Below are positions 26,147 through 39,438 of a stretch of DNA of 64,000 nucleotides, piece by piece; the first letter of the stretch is position 1, and each line of letters starts with the position of its first letter. This DNA comes from Dicaeum eximium (taxonomy: Eukaryota; Chordata; Aves; Passeriformes; Dicaeidae): the NCBI GenBank assembly GCA_013396995.1, contig VWZP01002663.1:423603-487602 (forward strand), written 5' to 3'. Position numbers and translations under genes: made by a program. The notes below the pieces were generated by a model. The model searched no databases and had not been told where the DNA came from. It saw nothing but the letters and a program-made list of their open reading frames with translations.

Positions 26147-26152
26147 CTATGG
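26141..26152 (-). promoter_or_regulatory. HOMER1: Exon 5 donor, weak; long versus Homer1a decision point
   Basis: The site reads CATAG then GTACAG, where the consensus is GTRAGT; the other four donors here are GTAAAT, GTAAGT, GTGAGT and GTAAGT. The three bases after GTA match consensus poorly. A weak donor fits a site that is bypassed to make Homer1a. Strength is judged by eye only. Confidence 0.75.
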
Positions 26153-26289
26153 GTAAATGGCAATGCGTTCTGTGTTGGTTCAGCCCTTGGTTCTGAGTTC
26201 TGCGTCACTTCTGGCATCGCTCGCTCGTCATCCGTCCCGTTAATGCTTTCCGGAGTCAGGGGAGACTGAATATCCCCTCCAGCTGATTC
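26147..26289 (-). CDS. HOMER1: HOMER1 exon 5: P-motif linker, shared by long and short isoforms
   Basis: This 143 bp exon encodes residues 130-176 plus two bases of residue 177. It starts ESAGGDIQ and includes SPLTP at residues 138-142, the P-motif described in the conserved Homer N-terminal region. It continues through PESINGTDDER and NSEPRAEPTQNALPFTH. The acceptor is CACTTAAG before GAATCAGC. The long-form donor is CATAG followed by GTACAG, a weak match to consensus. After TDDER the sequence reads AMPEV, where I recall TPDV in mammals, so this bird appears to carry one extra residue. The exon is decisive for isoform choice: splicing at GTACAG leads to the coiled-coil exons, and reading through gives the Homer1a tail at 26113-26146. 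Confidence 0.96.
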
Positions 26290-29200
26290 CTTAAGTGAAA
26301 CAAACAACACATTAAAGTTACAAACTGACCTGCCCAGAAGGGTTACGTACATAAAAGCGCTAATATTAATTCTTAAACAATTCACAAATTTTAGTTAGTA
26401 TTAATACAATGTTCAGATTTCTAGCATCCTTCATGGTCACATTTCATCATGTGTATTTAATATAGAAGTAGATTACCAAAAGATTCACATTATCTTATAC
26501 AAAACACAAGTGGCCTATGAATTCTTTGCAAGATCCAACCTTCCACTTATTACAGAGCTCTCTCTTACCTGGAATTACGTTCTACCCTCATTCTGATACA
26601 AGGTGGGTAACTCTTGACACTTGGAATTCTTGTCTCATACCTTACATTCTAATGCAGTGAAACAAACAATTCTGCTATTTGTTTCAAAATCTAGCTTTTG
26701 TGTTGTTTATTACCGAAGCCAGCAGTGGGAGGGCCACTTGTGGTGTGTTCCCAGTTTCACCTATGAGCCATCTGTAAAGAATACCTGTTCAGCAAGGTGC
26801 AGGCAAGAATCTTCATAGGCATGTTAGCCTGGGCTAGCTCTTGCTGGTCATGGTATTATCTGGGAAGGAGAATACTCCAGCTACAGCCAGGTGTACACAT
26901 AGCTATGGCTATGCCATTGGACACCTGAAGAACTTAATGGTTGCCTCCCAGCAGAAGGCACTGCTATGGGTTTCATTACCTCTTATCACACCAGCATGTA
27001 TGTTTGTGTGTGCATTTAAGTATGAAAAAGAGGAGAGTTGACAATATAAATAGGCAAATAAATTATTCTATACAAATATCATGGTTTTGTCTTCTACTAT
27101 TATTATTATTATTATTGTTATAATTATCATCATCCAGTAGGATAGACAATTGCCAGTGACAATAAATAATAGACTTTCCGGATCTAAAAGTTTTTCTTCT
27201 ATTTTTTCTTCTTCTCAAACTACATTATGTATTATAAAAAATTACACACCACAGTCTAAAAAATCTGCATAGCTTGCATCTTTAAGATAAAATTCCTGCT
27301 ACAATACTACTAGATTCATAAAATCAGAGTCTACTTATTAAAATGTTTTAAATGTGAATGCACAAAAACTATTTCAACAGAAGGAAAAAAGTTACAAGTT
27401 CCATCTAGGCTTATTTTTTCATTAAAGTACTTCCATAGACTTCCAATATGAATGAAATTCAAGTAACAAAAATTCAGCCAGAAAAACATCCCAGTCTATG
27501 TGATAGCTAAAGGATCATGGCCTGCAAATTCATGAACAAAAGAAACATCAGTTTCTAGTGTGTTTCTCTTCCACAAAAAGTACAGGTCAATCAGTGCTTT
27601 CACACATTCACAACTATTCCTGCCTGATAATAATTTATTTGCAGACAACTCTAATGGAGCTGACTATGAACAAAGCATGACATATAATAGAAAAAGCCAC
27701 TCACACGGAAAATATTTTTCACAAATGTTTACAAATAATATGTTCCTATTTTATATTAATTAGAAGAGTAAAAGTATTTTAGAAACATTTTGTGAGATGA
27801 GCATCTGTAATTAAGTTTTTATTGCATACATTATAACTTCACATATCCACTCCAGATTTTACAAAATTGCACATGACATTGTGATATTCAGTATTTAAAC
27901 TAAACATAATTGTGGGATATTCATCAAAAGACATCTTATATTTCAATATCTTAAAAAAAGACCCCACATGCACTTACAGAAGAGTCCTGAAAGTAAAACA
28001 AGTAGATATTGCAGCACGGATCAAACCACCTTTTAGTGATAACAGTAAGGAATAGAAAAAAACTGAGAAGTCAGTGGTCCTAAAATCATGAACAAACAAA
28101 AACAAGTCCAGCATGTTTAGTTATTGAGTATTATTCTGTTGTCTCAGTAGGATTCCATACCCTCCCTGGCACAGCTATTCTTCATAGTGCTTCCCTGCAC
28201 TGGCTGGCAATGGCATAAGTCTGCTGGCTACTGCCACCCTAACATGTATGAAACATTTGTTGTAGTATTTACATCCCAAAAAGTGACGTTTGTCACAAAC
28301 TCTAAGTAAGTTTTGTACTTCTACAGAGAAAAAGACAAAAAATTATAAACCAGGAACATTTTGCCAAAACCAACCATTTCTTGCACTAAAAATTATGTGA
28401 TTGTAAAACTATTCAGGCATTAGTTATTCCTAGTAGTTTGCATAGAAGGGGCTCAGAATTACAGACAAGACTATTTTAACTAAATTACCCACCCTGCAAT
28501 TTCAGAAACAAAAAAACCCTGAAATGCCCAGGGTAAAAAAAAAAAACTATCAGAGCACAGTCATCCTTAGAAAAAAAGAACTGAGGTTCAGATGCCAACT
28601 GATTGGGGTGAAACCTCTCAAGACTGATGGGGTGCAATGGTAAACTCTATTTGATTCTGTACTTAAACCTAATTAAGGTTACTTTAAATGAAAAGAAAGA
28701 GGTGTGGGTTTGTCAGCTAATTGTCAGGCTATTGCTTCATGCAGCTCAGTGAACTCCAGATCTAAGTGCATGGGGAAGCTTGCAACTGAGAATAGACCAT
28801 GGGTGGTTTGCCACTGCAAGATCCATGAATTTATGACAAAAGCAAAATTATTCCCTACATTACAAGATGGATCTGGGAAACAGGAGGTGGCAAAGCAGGG
28901 GAGCCAGTATTTCAGTTTTATATAAACAGAGTAAGAGGACTGCAAGTTTTTATTACCTAAGGCTCAGTTAAATGGACATCAGATGGTATAGCTATGTGCA
29001 TAGGTGGTCTTAGAAGTCCTGAAATACACAACTTCTTTCTAGACCAAAGCCTCCAGACAGACCAGATATAGATAAATTGTACTATTACATGAATCTGTCT
29101 TCATATAGGTGGTTTTAAAGTACAGGTTCTCTGACACAGAAACAATGTGTTACTCTTCATCTCTGGAAAGCCCAGCACACTCAATGGGACTGACACATAA

Positions 29201-32200
29201 CAAAGCAGCATCTCTCTGCTACTTTGTGGTCCTGGCCACTGTCTTTCTCTGAGCAAGTTAAGTTCTCTTTAGAGTTAAGGTAAAAGGTGATTTTATCTAT
29301 TATCTGATATTCTGGAACATTAAAGTAAAGCCTGTTGGTAGACAGGCAGAGAACAGGCAGTATCAAAGAAACAGGGAGAATGAAGAGTTTAAAATTAGCA
29401 GCAGCATTGCTTAGGGGACAAGGAACTCCTGCTATAAAGTAACTAAATATTAGGCTATGTATGGTTTTCTTTCTACCATGTGTTTCCCACACACTTTAAA
29501 AAAAAAAAAAAAAAAATCAAAACTACATATTCCATCAAATGAAACAATGCACATAACACTCGACATAATCAACCTAATCTCAGTGAACAAAATTGCTCTG
29601 AAGTTTTAAAGTCTGCTAAATATTTGAACTACAAATACATACCAAATTTCTGAGATATTTTTGCTGTCATATCTTGATTTCTATTTCTCTACAGTTTCCC
29701 AAGTCTTTATATGGTATTCAGAATTGAAACTCACAGGTTGCAGAGGTATTTTCAGGCTTGCATCAAACAATAGTGAATAGCAAATGTCTTGTACAGTATT
29801 TTGTTACATTAGTTGTGGAGATATTTCCTAAAGATTCAGTCTGTAAGGGCATACTGAGGCAGAAGAGTATACTTTTACTCTTTTAGAATTCTGTAGTAGA
29901 GAGGGTGGGAAATGTACCATATCCAGTACTTGAATTAACTAGTAAATAATAAGGGCATTTTTTAAAGCTGTACCAAGAGAAATATAACATTCTATTTAAG
30001 CTTTAAGTTTGATGTATATAGCTTCCAGATTTGATATGCAGCATTTTCCTACTTATTACTAATTTAACACAGCAATATATATGCATATCCAAGATTGCAG
30101 AGGGACTGATCTTTTTAGATAACTGAGTTATCATTTCAGAGTTCATATACCTCCCAATGTCCTTCCTGTCAATACCATCAAAGCCCCATTAAAAAAGTCA
30201 AGTTCCTGCAGTGTTTACTGACCACTAAAAATATCTCCTTTCTCTTTCACTCTTCCCCTCTGCAATGGATTGTTATAAAAAAGGGAAAGAAGAGCTACAA
30301 AATTATTGAGAAAAACAACAATTGAATTGTTTGCCTTGCAGCCACCTTTTAGGAGATGATGAAAACAAGAGCAGGTGCTCTTTCAAATGTCTCTACAGTC
30401 CCAATTTCCCTCCCTAGTACCAAGCACCCATTTTCCTCCCAGTCATAAATCTGATTGAATGAGCCCAGTACCACAGAAGTGCTGGAGTCTGTCATGATGC
30501 CATCACTTCTTATCTGTTCTAAACTCCGAAGTTCCCGATTTGATTCCCTTCTCTCTAGGGAACTAGCATGTGAAAACTACTGTGCTCACGTGTCAGCACT
30601 TGCACTAGCTGTATTACTCGGAATAATACCCTAGCTTATCAACACAATGAAAAGGCAAGAAAAGAAAAGTAAGGCCTGAATAGGAAATTATTCTTAGGTC
30701 TGCCATAATGAAATTGCAGCCCTCCACAGGCATTATAGAATCACTTAAAGTAACATTTCTGTAACTGCCTACAGCATAAAATGTTAGGTTTCAACTGTAA
30801 AAAGAACTCTGTACAGGAAAATGAATAACATCAATAGCTCACACAGTTTTAGAGAAAGCTTTAACCCCAATGAGCTGCAAGACAAAAGCATCTTGTCTCT
30901 GAGTGAATAGCTCAAATTTATGTCCAAACCATGTAATAACTCACTCCACCTGACAGTGTCAGATTTAACTTCTGAGTCCAAAATATTAACCAGTGTGTCA
31001 AAAGAGAAGCATAATAATTTTTTGCCTGTTACATCAGGTAACTAGAGGCCTGGGTAAAGCACTTCACTGTTTCTGAAGTCAAGTGTATATTACTGACAAG
31101 TGTATAATATTGAAATGCATATTTCCATTGTCTCTGTGGAATTTATCAAAAATTCAGAGACAGTAAAGGAAATTCATAAAACTTCCTGTCTTATTTTTTT
31201 TCCATTTGAGTGGAGCAAGCAGTTTCCCATTAAGAGCAGAAGCCAGCCTAGTGTTTGGGCACAATGCTTACTGGGAAAACAACATGAGGGTTGTTCATTG
31301 TGTAAGCTCTTATTTCCACTGACTTCTCTTGGTAGGACACCAGATGTAGCTTTCTGATAGCAATAAAACTATCTGTGTAGCATGCTGAAAACTGCCTGTC
31401 ATCCTTACTCCAGCAAAGAGCAGGAGCCTATTACAGTAAAAAGCACAGAAGATACACTGATTCAATGAAAAAAGACTCCCCAGAAAAAAGGTTCAGCCTT
31501 CTCAACTCAGGAATCCCTGCTGTAGTTTTAAAGCTGTTGCATTCTCCAAGCGAAGGAATTGCCTTTGTCTTCACTACTGCTTAAAACAAAGCAAATAGCT
31601 AACTGAGCCAAAAATCTTGGGCAGGGGGAATACACAAGAGATGGGGCATAAAAGCCTCAAGGAGTTTTTTCAAAGCAAATTCAAAGTATTCATAATTAAC
31701 ATTAGCCATAACTAATGTAAATGTCAATATGGTAACTGATTCTCCAATTATGCCTAGATTAACTCAATTTGTGTTTTGAGATACCTTCTATAAACTCTTC
31801 CTGTACATCATGGTTAACTGTAATAAAACTCCAGAACCAGCCTGTGAATCTTCCTTCAATGCATCTCACAAGAGAAAACTATACAGTGGGAAATAAGTAA
31901 AAATGGTTGCTGTTTCAACCTATATTTTTGGTGCAATGATTGTTCTATAAAAGGTATTTACAGTGCACCACCAGAAATTTTGTGGATACAATAGGAAATA
32001 GTACAAAAAGTGTTTAGTATAGTTCATTTACATAACCATGTTTATTCATTTTCTTGGGAAAATGAAATAAAGGAAAAGGACTTAAAAAAGCACCCGATTT
32101 TATTTTAAAGCAAGTCCCTTTGACTTGTAAGTCCCTTTGTCTTGTTTGCAGTATATGTTAAACATATGTTTAAGACTTCTTGACACTCTTTCTGACTGAT

Positions 32201-32322
32201 GAGAGGATTCACAGTAACTGAGAAATTGCCCCTTAATTTTTAATACATATGTATGTAAGGAACAATAATAGTAAGTAACACGGACAAGAAGTATAATGCT
32301 TGAATCAGGCAATAAGACTCAC
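26290..32322 (-). other. HOMER1: HOMER1 intron 4
   Basis: This 6.0 kb intron is AT-rich and contains a short TTA microsatellite (about 27095-27118) and a 19-base A run (29498-29516). I see no transposon that I can name and no coding sequence. Confidence 0.9.
27095..27118. repeat. (TTA)n microsatellite
   Basis: Eight or so tandem TTA/ATT triplets end at TTGTTATAATTATC. Confidence 0.85.
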
Positions 32323-32415
32323 TTGAGATGGTGTACTTGTTAGCTCCATCTTTTCATGGGATTTTTCCTTTGCTATTCGTGCAGCTTCTTTGAACTCCTG
32401 AAATTTTTCAGCAAA
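32323..32415 (-). CDS. HOMER1: HOMER1 exon 4: post-EVH1 helical linker
   Basis: This 93 bp phase 0-0 exon encodes residues 99-129, from FAEKFQEFKEAAR to MELTSTPSQ. It is the charged, helix-prone segment directly after the EVH1 domain, still inside the conserved N-terminal region shared by all Homer1 isoforms. The acceptor is TACCTTCAG before TTTGCTG, and the donor is CAA followed by GTGAGT. Two conservative differences from the mammalian sequence as I recall it are Ile for Leu in EAARIAKEK and His for Gln in EKSHEKM. The following in-frame codons (VSLIA, then stop) are intronic. Confidence 0.96.
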
Positions 32416-35400
32416 CTGAAGGTACATATGTTTAAAGGATAAAAAAAAGAAAAGAGAGAAAGAGTAGGCGTGAAATAATACATTACATGCAGAACAGAAT
32501 GCTGTACTTTGCATTTCACAATGTCAAATTCTGTCAGTAATTTCAAAATTTTTTCTCCTTATTAGATACTCATTTAAATGAGTTACACAGTGACATACCT
32601 TTCAGGCACTTAATCTTAATACATATCTTAATACACACTCTTTATATGTCAGGAAAATGACAATGCAATGAAGCATGATCAGTTGCTGCTAGTTTTAAGA
32701 AACTCACCTCAGAGATGGCTAATAATAGGGACAAACTGCCTTGCATAGCTGCTTTCACATTCAGGTTTCACCCTCCTTAAACAACAAATAATCTGCTTCT
32801 GAAGCCTAATGTGGTCACCATGAGCTAGGATACCTTTCAATGTACTTTGTTCTTTCATGACTGAAACAATACCGACTTCTTCCCAAATGTTAAGTGCATT
32901 TATAATTTCAACAGCTAATTAGAAAAGGAACAGTGGAATACTTTGTTCATCTCTAGAATGTTCATTTACATCAATCAAGTTAAAGAACAAATTCATTGAA
33001 CTAGAACTGCCTATACTGAACACCAAATCAAGAAATTGCACATGGAACTGCCATATGAGACTTTATTTCTATTCTACATGCACCTCTTCAAAAAAATAGC
33101 TATAGCACCAATTTAGAAATATATGCCCTCTTAAACCTGAAAGATTAAATTATTTTGTTAAGAATGGGGCCTGTTTGCTCTGGCTAGGAAAAAAATTGTC
33201 TTCAGAGTTCTCATCTTGCCTCTATGCTAATTGCTAGAATAGCCACACATTTGGTTTTGTGTCCTACTGCTTTTATACAGAGCATTATCTTAATATGATC
33301 ATCTTAAGAGTGCAATGATTCTGCAAAAATATCAGAAACCTCTCCAGCAGCTTCTAAATCTCTTTGGCAGCAGCATGTGAATAAATTGTTTTGCACTCAA
33401 TGCATATGCAAAGTACAAAGGCTACCTTTTGTGTGGCACAACCTCACCAATTATTTTCAGAACTTCACTTACTACACAAGACCTAGAAAACCTTACTGTC
33501 TTCAAATCTTTTTCTGGTAGGCTACTAGTATCTGAGAAAATGTAATTTCTCTCCACTTGTATCCTGTATTTAATTTGTTACATTTTGGAAGCTTATTTTT
33601 CCTGGAAGTTTAATCCAGCATCAAAAAAAGTCTCAGAACAGATGATTAAATTGGCAACAGGTCACGAGAACCAGATAATACTTTTTTAAGACATGTGCCT
33701 AAACCTCAAAATCTCATGGGTGACCTATTATTTAAATCAGCCTGAAGACCACAGAATTATTAAAGGGCAAATATGATGCCAAGGTTTGGAATAAATGGCT
33801 GAAGACAAAGGCAGTAAATATGACAGCCACAGAAACATTTTTTTAAAAAATCATAGATCAATAGACAGCATTCTAAGAAAGAGCCAAAAAGCCCAGTTTG
33901 GTTGAGGTTTTCACAAATTTTCTAGAATTCTTTGAGACAGTCAGGTGATGGATAACAAAGTTGAGTCTCATGGTATGAAAGGAGAAGTTTTCTGGAAGAT
34001 CACATTTTTAAGGAAAAATGAAAAATTGTGCATAGAGACTACATAAGGCTGCTGCCAGTATCCATGGTAGCGCTTCCCACTTAGCATATTCTTTAAGTTT
34101 TATGGAATAAACCAGGCCAGCTAACTCAAGAGGGTAAGACAGCATACCCTAAAATGAGTATTTCTCATACATTAGGATACTATCAAAAGCATAGACATAT
34201 TCTGAATTCTCATTCTCTGAATGACAAAGTACTCTCAATTTTTCCTGAAAGTGAGAGGACATTCTGTTTGTCCTACTGCAGCACGAAGACGGACTCTGCT
34301 AACAAATTGTGGTCCTGTGAATATTCTTCAACAGAGGTATATTTCAAGTATCACCAACATCTGATGGAGCAGTCTTGAGATGAATTTGTGGTCTAACATT
34401 GAGAAAAGGCCTAGTGAACAGAAATAAATGTTTAATTAATTTTCCTCTACACTGTTTGTATGTGAAGTTGATTAGAGTGCCATTACTTTTCCATCAGACA
34501 GTCTCACTAATTCCTATTCACAACAATTATACAGAAAAGAGGTTGCCATTGTTGCACTCTACCCTAGTGCAATTAGTTCAGAAGGACAGGGGCATATGAA
34601 AAAAACCAAATAGTACAGAAGTCAAACATGTACTATAAGATATGCAGACAATAATGTGAGAATAAACAGTTTACTTTATATTCTCTGATTATTTGCATCA
34701 TTAAACTGTGGAAATTGGTCACAGACTAGACCAACTTTTTGTGGTTGCAGGCTGCCTTTTGCTCTCTGGAATTTAAAACACTAACAATTCTAAAGTGCTA
34801 GTGGTATCAGACTGCTCTGGTAAACCTGGCTATGATGCACAGAAGCAAGAGTAAGTAATCTGAGGGAGAAACAAAACAAGAAAGAGAATACAGACACAAT
34901 TTCTTCAAAGTTACAGGGCAGATCTAATTCAGCTCTTCTGTTTCCCAACCAAACATACCTACCAGCTCCCATGGCTGAACAGCTTCTAATCTAAAGAAAA
35001 GTTTTATTTCCCCATCAATATGTTCATAATATTTTTACTAACACAGAAAGTTTAATCTTTAGGAATTTTGGTAGTAACAATTGGCAATTGCAACTCACAT
35101 GAATATCAGTTTAATAATTAATATATAATACAACAGGAACAGTATGCTAAAAAGGGCTCACAGATTCACCATAATCTTCAGAAAAGGTCCATGACTCTGT
35201 ATTTTTCTTAATAAATTTGCTTATTGTCCATAAAACAGCAACCTGAGCAACTGCTCAGCAAAAAAGAAATTAAGAAAAAAATCTATAGCCTTTCAGATTA
35301 AATTTTCAACAGCAATATAGAGCTTTATGTCAAAAGCATATTTCAAAGTGCTTGAGAGGAGTGAAAAGAATGGGATTGAAAGGACTGTAATTAAGAAGGT

Positions 35401-36844
35401 GACAGAGGGAGGGCAAGAGAGGAGTTGAGGACAAAGATTAAAAAAACCCCAATGTATTTTCACTGGCAAGGATAACCTAGAGCTTGAAGTCAGGCAAACA
35501 GAGCGTGCATGACTATAGCAGGATGCTTTGCCTTCAAAGAATCATCTGTGAATAAGAAAAACAAGCTAGTCTAGGAGAGTAGTAAACTAGATTAGCGTTT
35601 GTGCTAAAGCCACTGAAATATTAAGAAAAGTTATGGCCATGTTAGTAAGCAGGGGCTTACTAACACACCAAATTAATTGAGGAGGTTTCCAAGTTCACTG
35701 AAGCAATGATAGGTGTGCAAATGCACATGCAATACCAGAATCACTCAGAATGTCCTGTATTTGTGCTGCTTTGTGGAAAGGAAAACCAAGTGATTATGAA
35801 AGGAAGAAATCTTACAAGTTTTATGCTTGCCCAAATGAAGTAGGTATATTGGGTCTCATTTTAATGGTTTTCTGGCAGGCCGTGCTTATTCTTGGATAGT
35901 GACAAGTACTTTCTCAAACAGGCTGCTATGATTAATCTTCCTTCAAACAGCTAGCCATCATTATTCCTTCCTGAACATGTGTTTCTCTTATTGCACTTGG
36001 GTGCCCAAATCTTTTCTTTGTTTCAAATATGAAGATTTTCTGCTTAATATAAACACAAGTTCCTAAACTGCACTGAAATTCCTCATCTGAAGAAAAATCA
36101 CACTTGTACAGGTTCTTGGACTTATCTACCAGGGCAGTAGCAAAAACAAGTAATGTAGAAAGGATGCTCAGAGGACCTATGCCATCAGTTTGAGAAACAG
36201 GGATTACTTCTTTCCTTGGAATGAGGTCTATTTCCTTCTTGCAGAAATAGGCTAGAAAAGAAACTCATGTATGGCACATACTGCTTTAGCAAACATTTCA
36301 ACTTCTGCATTCCAGTAGAAAATGTATCTTTATTTTACACTGAATATATTTCCCACTAGCTTTACTTTAAGGCTGCAAACTTTGAAATAACAGTAATCTG
36401 ATGTACTGCATAGTAGAAAAGTGAAAGTGAACGTAAAAGACAAAAATGCATCTGAAGACTACAAGCAGTTTTCTTTTTTTCTAGGAGATCTCAATACCCA
36501 AAACCACCAAATTGTTTACTTCTTTAAATTCTATCACGAAAAACTGTAATGGAAGAACAATATTTAAAAAAGAAAAACCTAACAAATCAGTAATTAGAAA
36601 GCATTACCAATATAAAGCATAATAGGCTTTAATCTCCCTTCTTTTCTTCATCAGTCAAAAGAAAATTTGCAGATACCACACTTTCTCTTGTGCTTTTACA
36701 TTATAAGAATTGATAGAGAACTTTTTTTTGTAAATTATTTTTAAATAACAACAGCAGTGACTACCGAGTCAAGATCTAGTGAGCAGGAATAAAATACACT
36801 TAAATAGACTCACTAGCTGAAGAGTTGCCACTGGTCATACTTAC
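32416..36844 (-). other. HOMER1: HOMER1 intron 3
   Basis: This 4.4 kb intron shows no recognisable transposon or coding sequence. The only structure noted is a short hairpin at 35640-35665. Confidence 0.9.
35640..35665. repeat. Short inverted repeat, 11 bp arms
   Basis: TGTTAGTAAGC and GCTTACTAACA are exact reverse complements separated by AGGG. A hairpin would form in either strand's RNA. Confidence 0.9.
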
Positions 36845-36976
36845 TTTTGAAAGGTGATGTTCAGATGAAAATCCCAAGCCATAGACTGTATTTGCCCTGC
36901 TGTCTGCCCACTGGCCAAACTTCTGGGATGTTTTAGTAAATGTCATGTTGGGGGTGATGGTGCTGTTTATTATTGC
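36845..36976 (-). CDS. HOMER1: HOMER1 exon 3: C-terminal half of EVH1 domain
   Basis: This 132 bp phase 0-0 exon encodes residues 55-98, from AIINSTITPNMTF to SSEHHLSK. It completes the EVH1 domain. Phe74 (in SQKFGQWADSRA) and Gly89-Phe90 (in VYGLGF) are present, the residues that with Trp24 form the PPxxF-binding surface in characterised Homer EVH1 domains. The acceptor is CCTTTTTCAG before GCAATA, and the donor is AAA followed by GTAAGT, a strong consensus site. The translation appears unchanged from the mammalian protein as I recall it, which agrees with strong purifying selection on this domain. Flanking in-frame codons on both sides are intronic. Confidence 0.97.
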
Positions 36977-39407
36977 CTGAAAAAGGTAATAATTGTAAAA
37001 AATGGGCTTCATGGTTTTTATTTCTTTTAAAGACAACTCATAATTGAAAATGCCAATATTGCAGGCAATTATCTGAATACATTGAATGAGACACACACTG
37101 GGAACTAGGAAACAGTTTTCTAATTCAATGTCATCTAGAATTGCAAAGGCATATTTTTGCATACATTGTGTAGAAGGAGGAAAAGCTGGGGAGGGGAGTA
37201 GGTATCAATTCGCAATTGCAAGCAGTCCTTTAAAGTTTCTACACATAAGGACTACCAAAGTCCTTTTTTGTCTCAACTTGTATTTGTCTCCTAAGGCACT
37301 GCCCCTCTCAAGTTGCCTGTCAGCTCCACTGTTGGTCTTCCCCCAACCCTGCTACATATGAGAGTCTCACTGAAAAACACTCAATAATATAAAGGAGCAC
37401 ATTTTAATTTTAAATTTCTGTTCTACAAGAGTCTGTTTCCTTTACACACATACAAGCAAGGCTAGCAATGGCAGGGTCATACATCAACTACAGAAGTGGA
37501 GCTACTCTTGTTATAATTTTTCTTCTCTTGCATCTATAATTGTTCTTGTTCTTGCATCTACAGGATGCAAAAATATCATCCTCCAGCATGTAACTTCTGA
37601 TAATGCAAACACAAAATGAAATTACTAGGTGATATGCTGGTCCTACTAAACCAACTGAAGTTCCATTGTGGATTTCAATGGTATTTCCATCACATTAAAG
37701 AGTACATATGTGAAGCGCAAACTGTACACATGTGAAGAACGTAACACTATTTTCTCAGGATAGTGACTGAGAAACTTTAACACCATAGAGACCAAGTACT
37801 GCTCTCTTAAGACCAAGATCTTCTAAAGTCAAATTCAGTCTATACTACTTGAGTGATATGGACTTCTGGATGGATATTGAAATAAGTAGTTATTTAAAGG
37901 AGTTTACTTCACACCTTTCGCTTTTGCTGAGAAATTTGGGTGCCACTGGAGCACAGCTACCACCAAATTAAAATTTTCTATGAATTCTACAGGGCAAGCC
38001 TGAAAAAAATTAAAGCTGAGGGTCCAGCCAAGCTCACAAACAGCACCCATGTTCATACGGCGTTTCTCAGATGAAGTGGTGGAGAGAAGTATTGCAAGAA
38101 AGTTCAAAAGAATACATTGTATTGCAACCTGTTGAAAGACAAGCAAAGACACTGCAACACAGATAAATTTAACAAAACTCTTTATTGGTGACTTCGGCAG
38201 CTTCACTATACTCACATTAATGAAGATGAGCAAATCTGAATATAGCCAATTATTTCTGATAATCTTTGCCTCTAAATACAAATTTTGCCTACCACTGTGA
38301 GCAACTCCTTGAAAATTCTGGAATGCCTGAAAGCTTACATTTGAGCCATGAAGCCTCCTCAGCTCAAAGACAGGATTTGCTATGTGACCAGAAAATGGAG
38401 AACTATCTCTAGTATTGTCTGAAAGACATCCCTCAGATTTTCATATAGAAGCTGCTTAGTGAAGTCACTGGTACCTGAAACATTTTTCTCCTTTGTTTAG
38501 GCATAAGGTTCAGAGCTCAAATAAAGCCATCAGGCTTCTACTCACGCAATCATCTCCAACTGACCACCTAGAAAACAGCTGTCTACAGCACACAGGACAA
38601 CAGAGAGAATGTGAGACACAACTTCTCAGAAAAAAGATGCTCTAGAACTCTTTTTTTACTTGTATGCCTCTTGTCTTCTTTTGCACTGTTAGTGGTTGGA
38701 AGCCCACTTCTGAAATAACCATGTGGAAGACCAGAATAGAGCTGTGCAAGCTCATTTAATGCTCAATCTCACTTCTTGTGGAAACTGTCAACAGTAATAT
38801 GCTTGAAAATAAATATCTTGGGGACTGTGTAAAACAGATTCTTCCTTCCAACTCAAGCTCTAGCTATATTATCTAGTCTGCTTAAGCCCAGGCCCATCCA
38901 TTGCTTGATTAATTGAAACTTGCATCACGTATTTGAAAGCGTGAGTATTACATCATGGACATAACTTCCTCAATTCAGAAGAAGACTCAGTGCCAGACAG
39001 CCAGGACATCCAAGCAAAAACACAGGTTTAAAGCCTTCACAGCTGCCATTTTCTGCAGTGACAGCAGCATAGCTGGTTGCAGCTTAACCCAGTCGAAAAC
39101 CTGGGAGAAATGCTTCTGCTGACCACATGACAGGCTGCAGCATGGAGAACGTGGACAGGATGTCTGGTCCAGAACGGGATAGCTTTTTTGACAGCAGTCT
39201 GCATTTAGACTGGGTTACATTGGCTGTCAAACTGCTTTCTTGCAAGAGAGAAAGGTAGGAAGAAAACTTTAAAAATAATTATGTTGAGAGAGAGTTGGCT
39301 GTGATTCTTCCCTTTATTTCCATTCCAAGAGAAAAATAAAGAGGCTTCACTTCAGTAGACAGCATTAGTCCAAAGACTGGGAAGACTACATTAAGACCAG
39401 TGATTTA

Positions 39408-39438
39408 AAAAAAAAAAAAGAAGAAGAAGAAAAAAAAG
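39408..39438. repeat. Poly-A / (GAA)n low-complexity run
   Basis: An A run is followed by four GAA-type triplets and a further A run. Confidence 0.85.

Noticed and set aside
37904..38281. Hydrophobic 125-residue open frame on the minus strand in intron 2
   Set aside because: No family recognised. In DNA of this composition a few frames of this length are expected by chance in 64 kb, and no splice or start context supports it.
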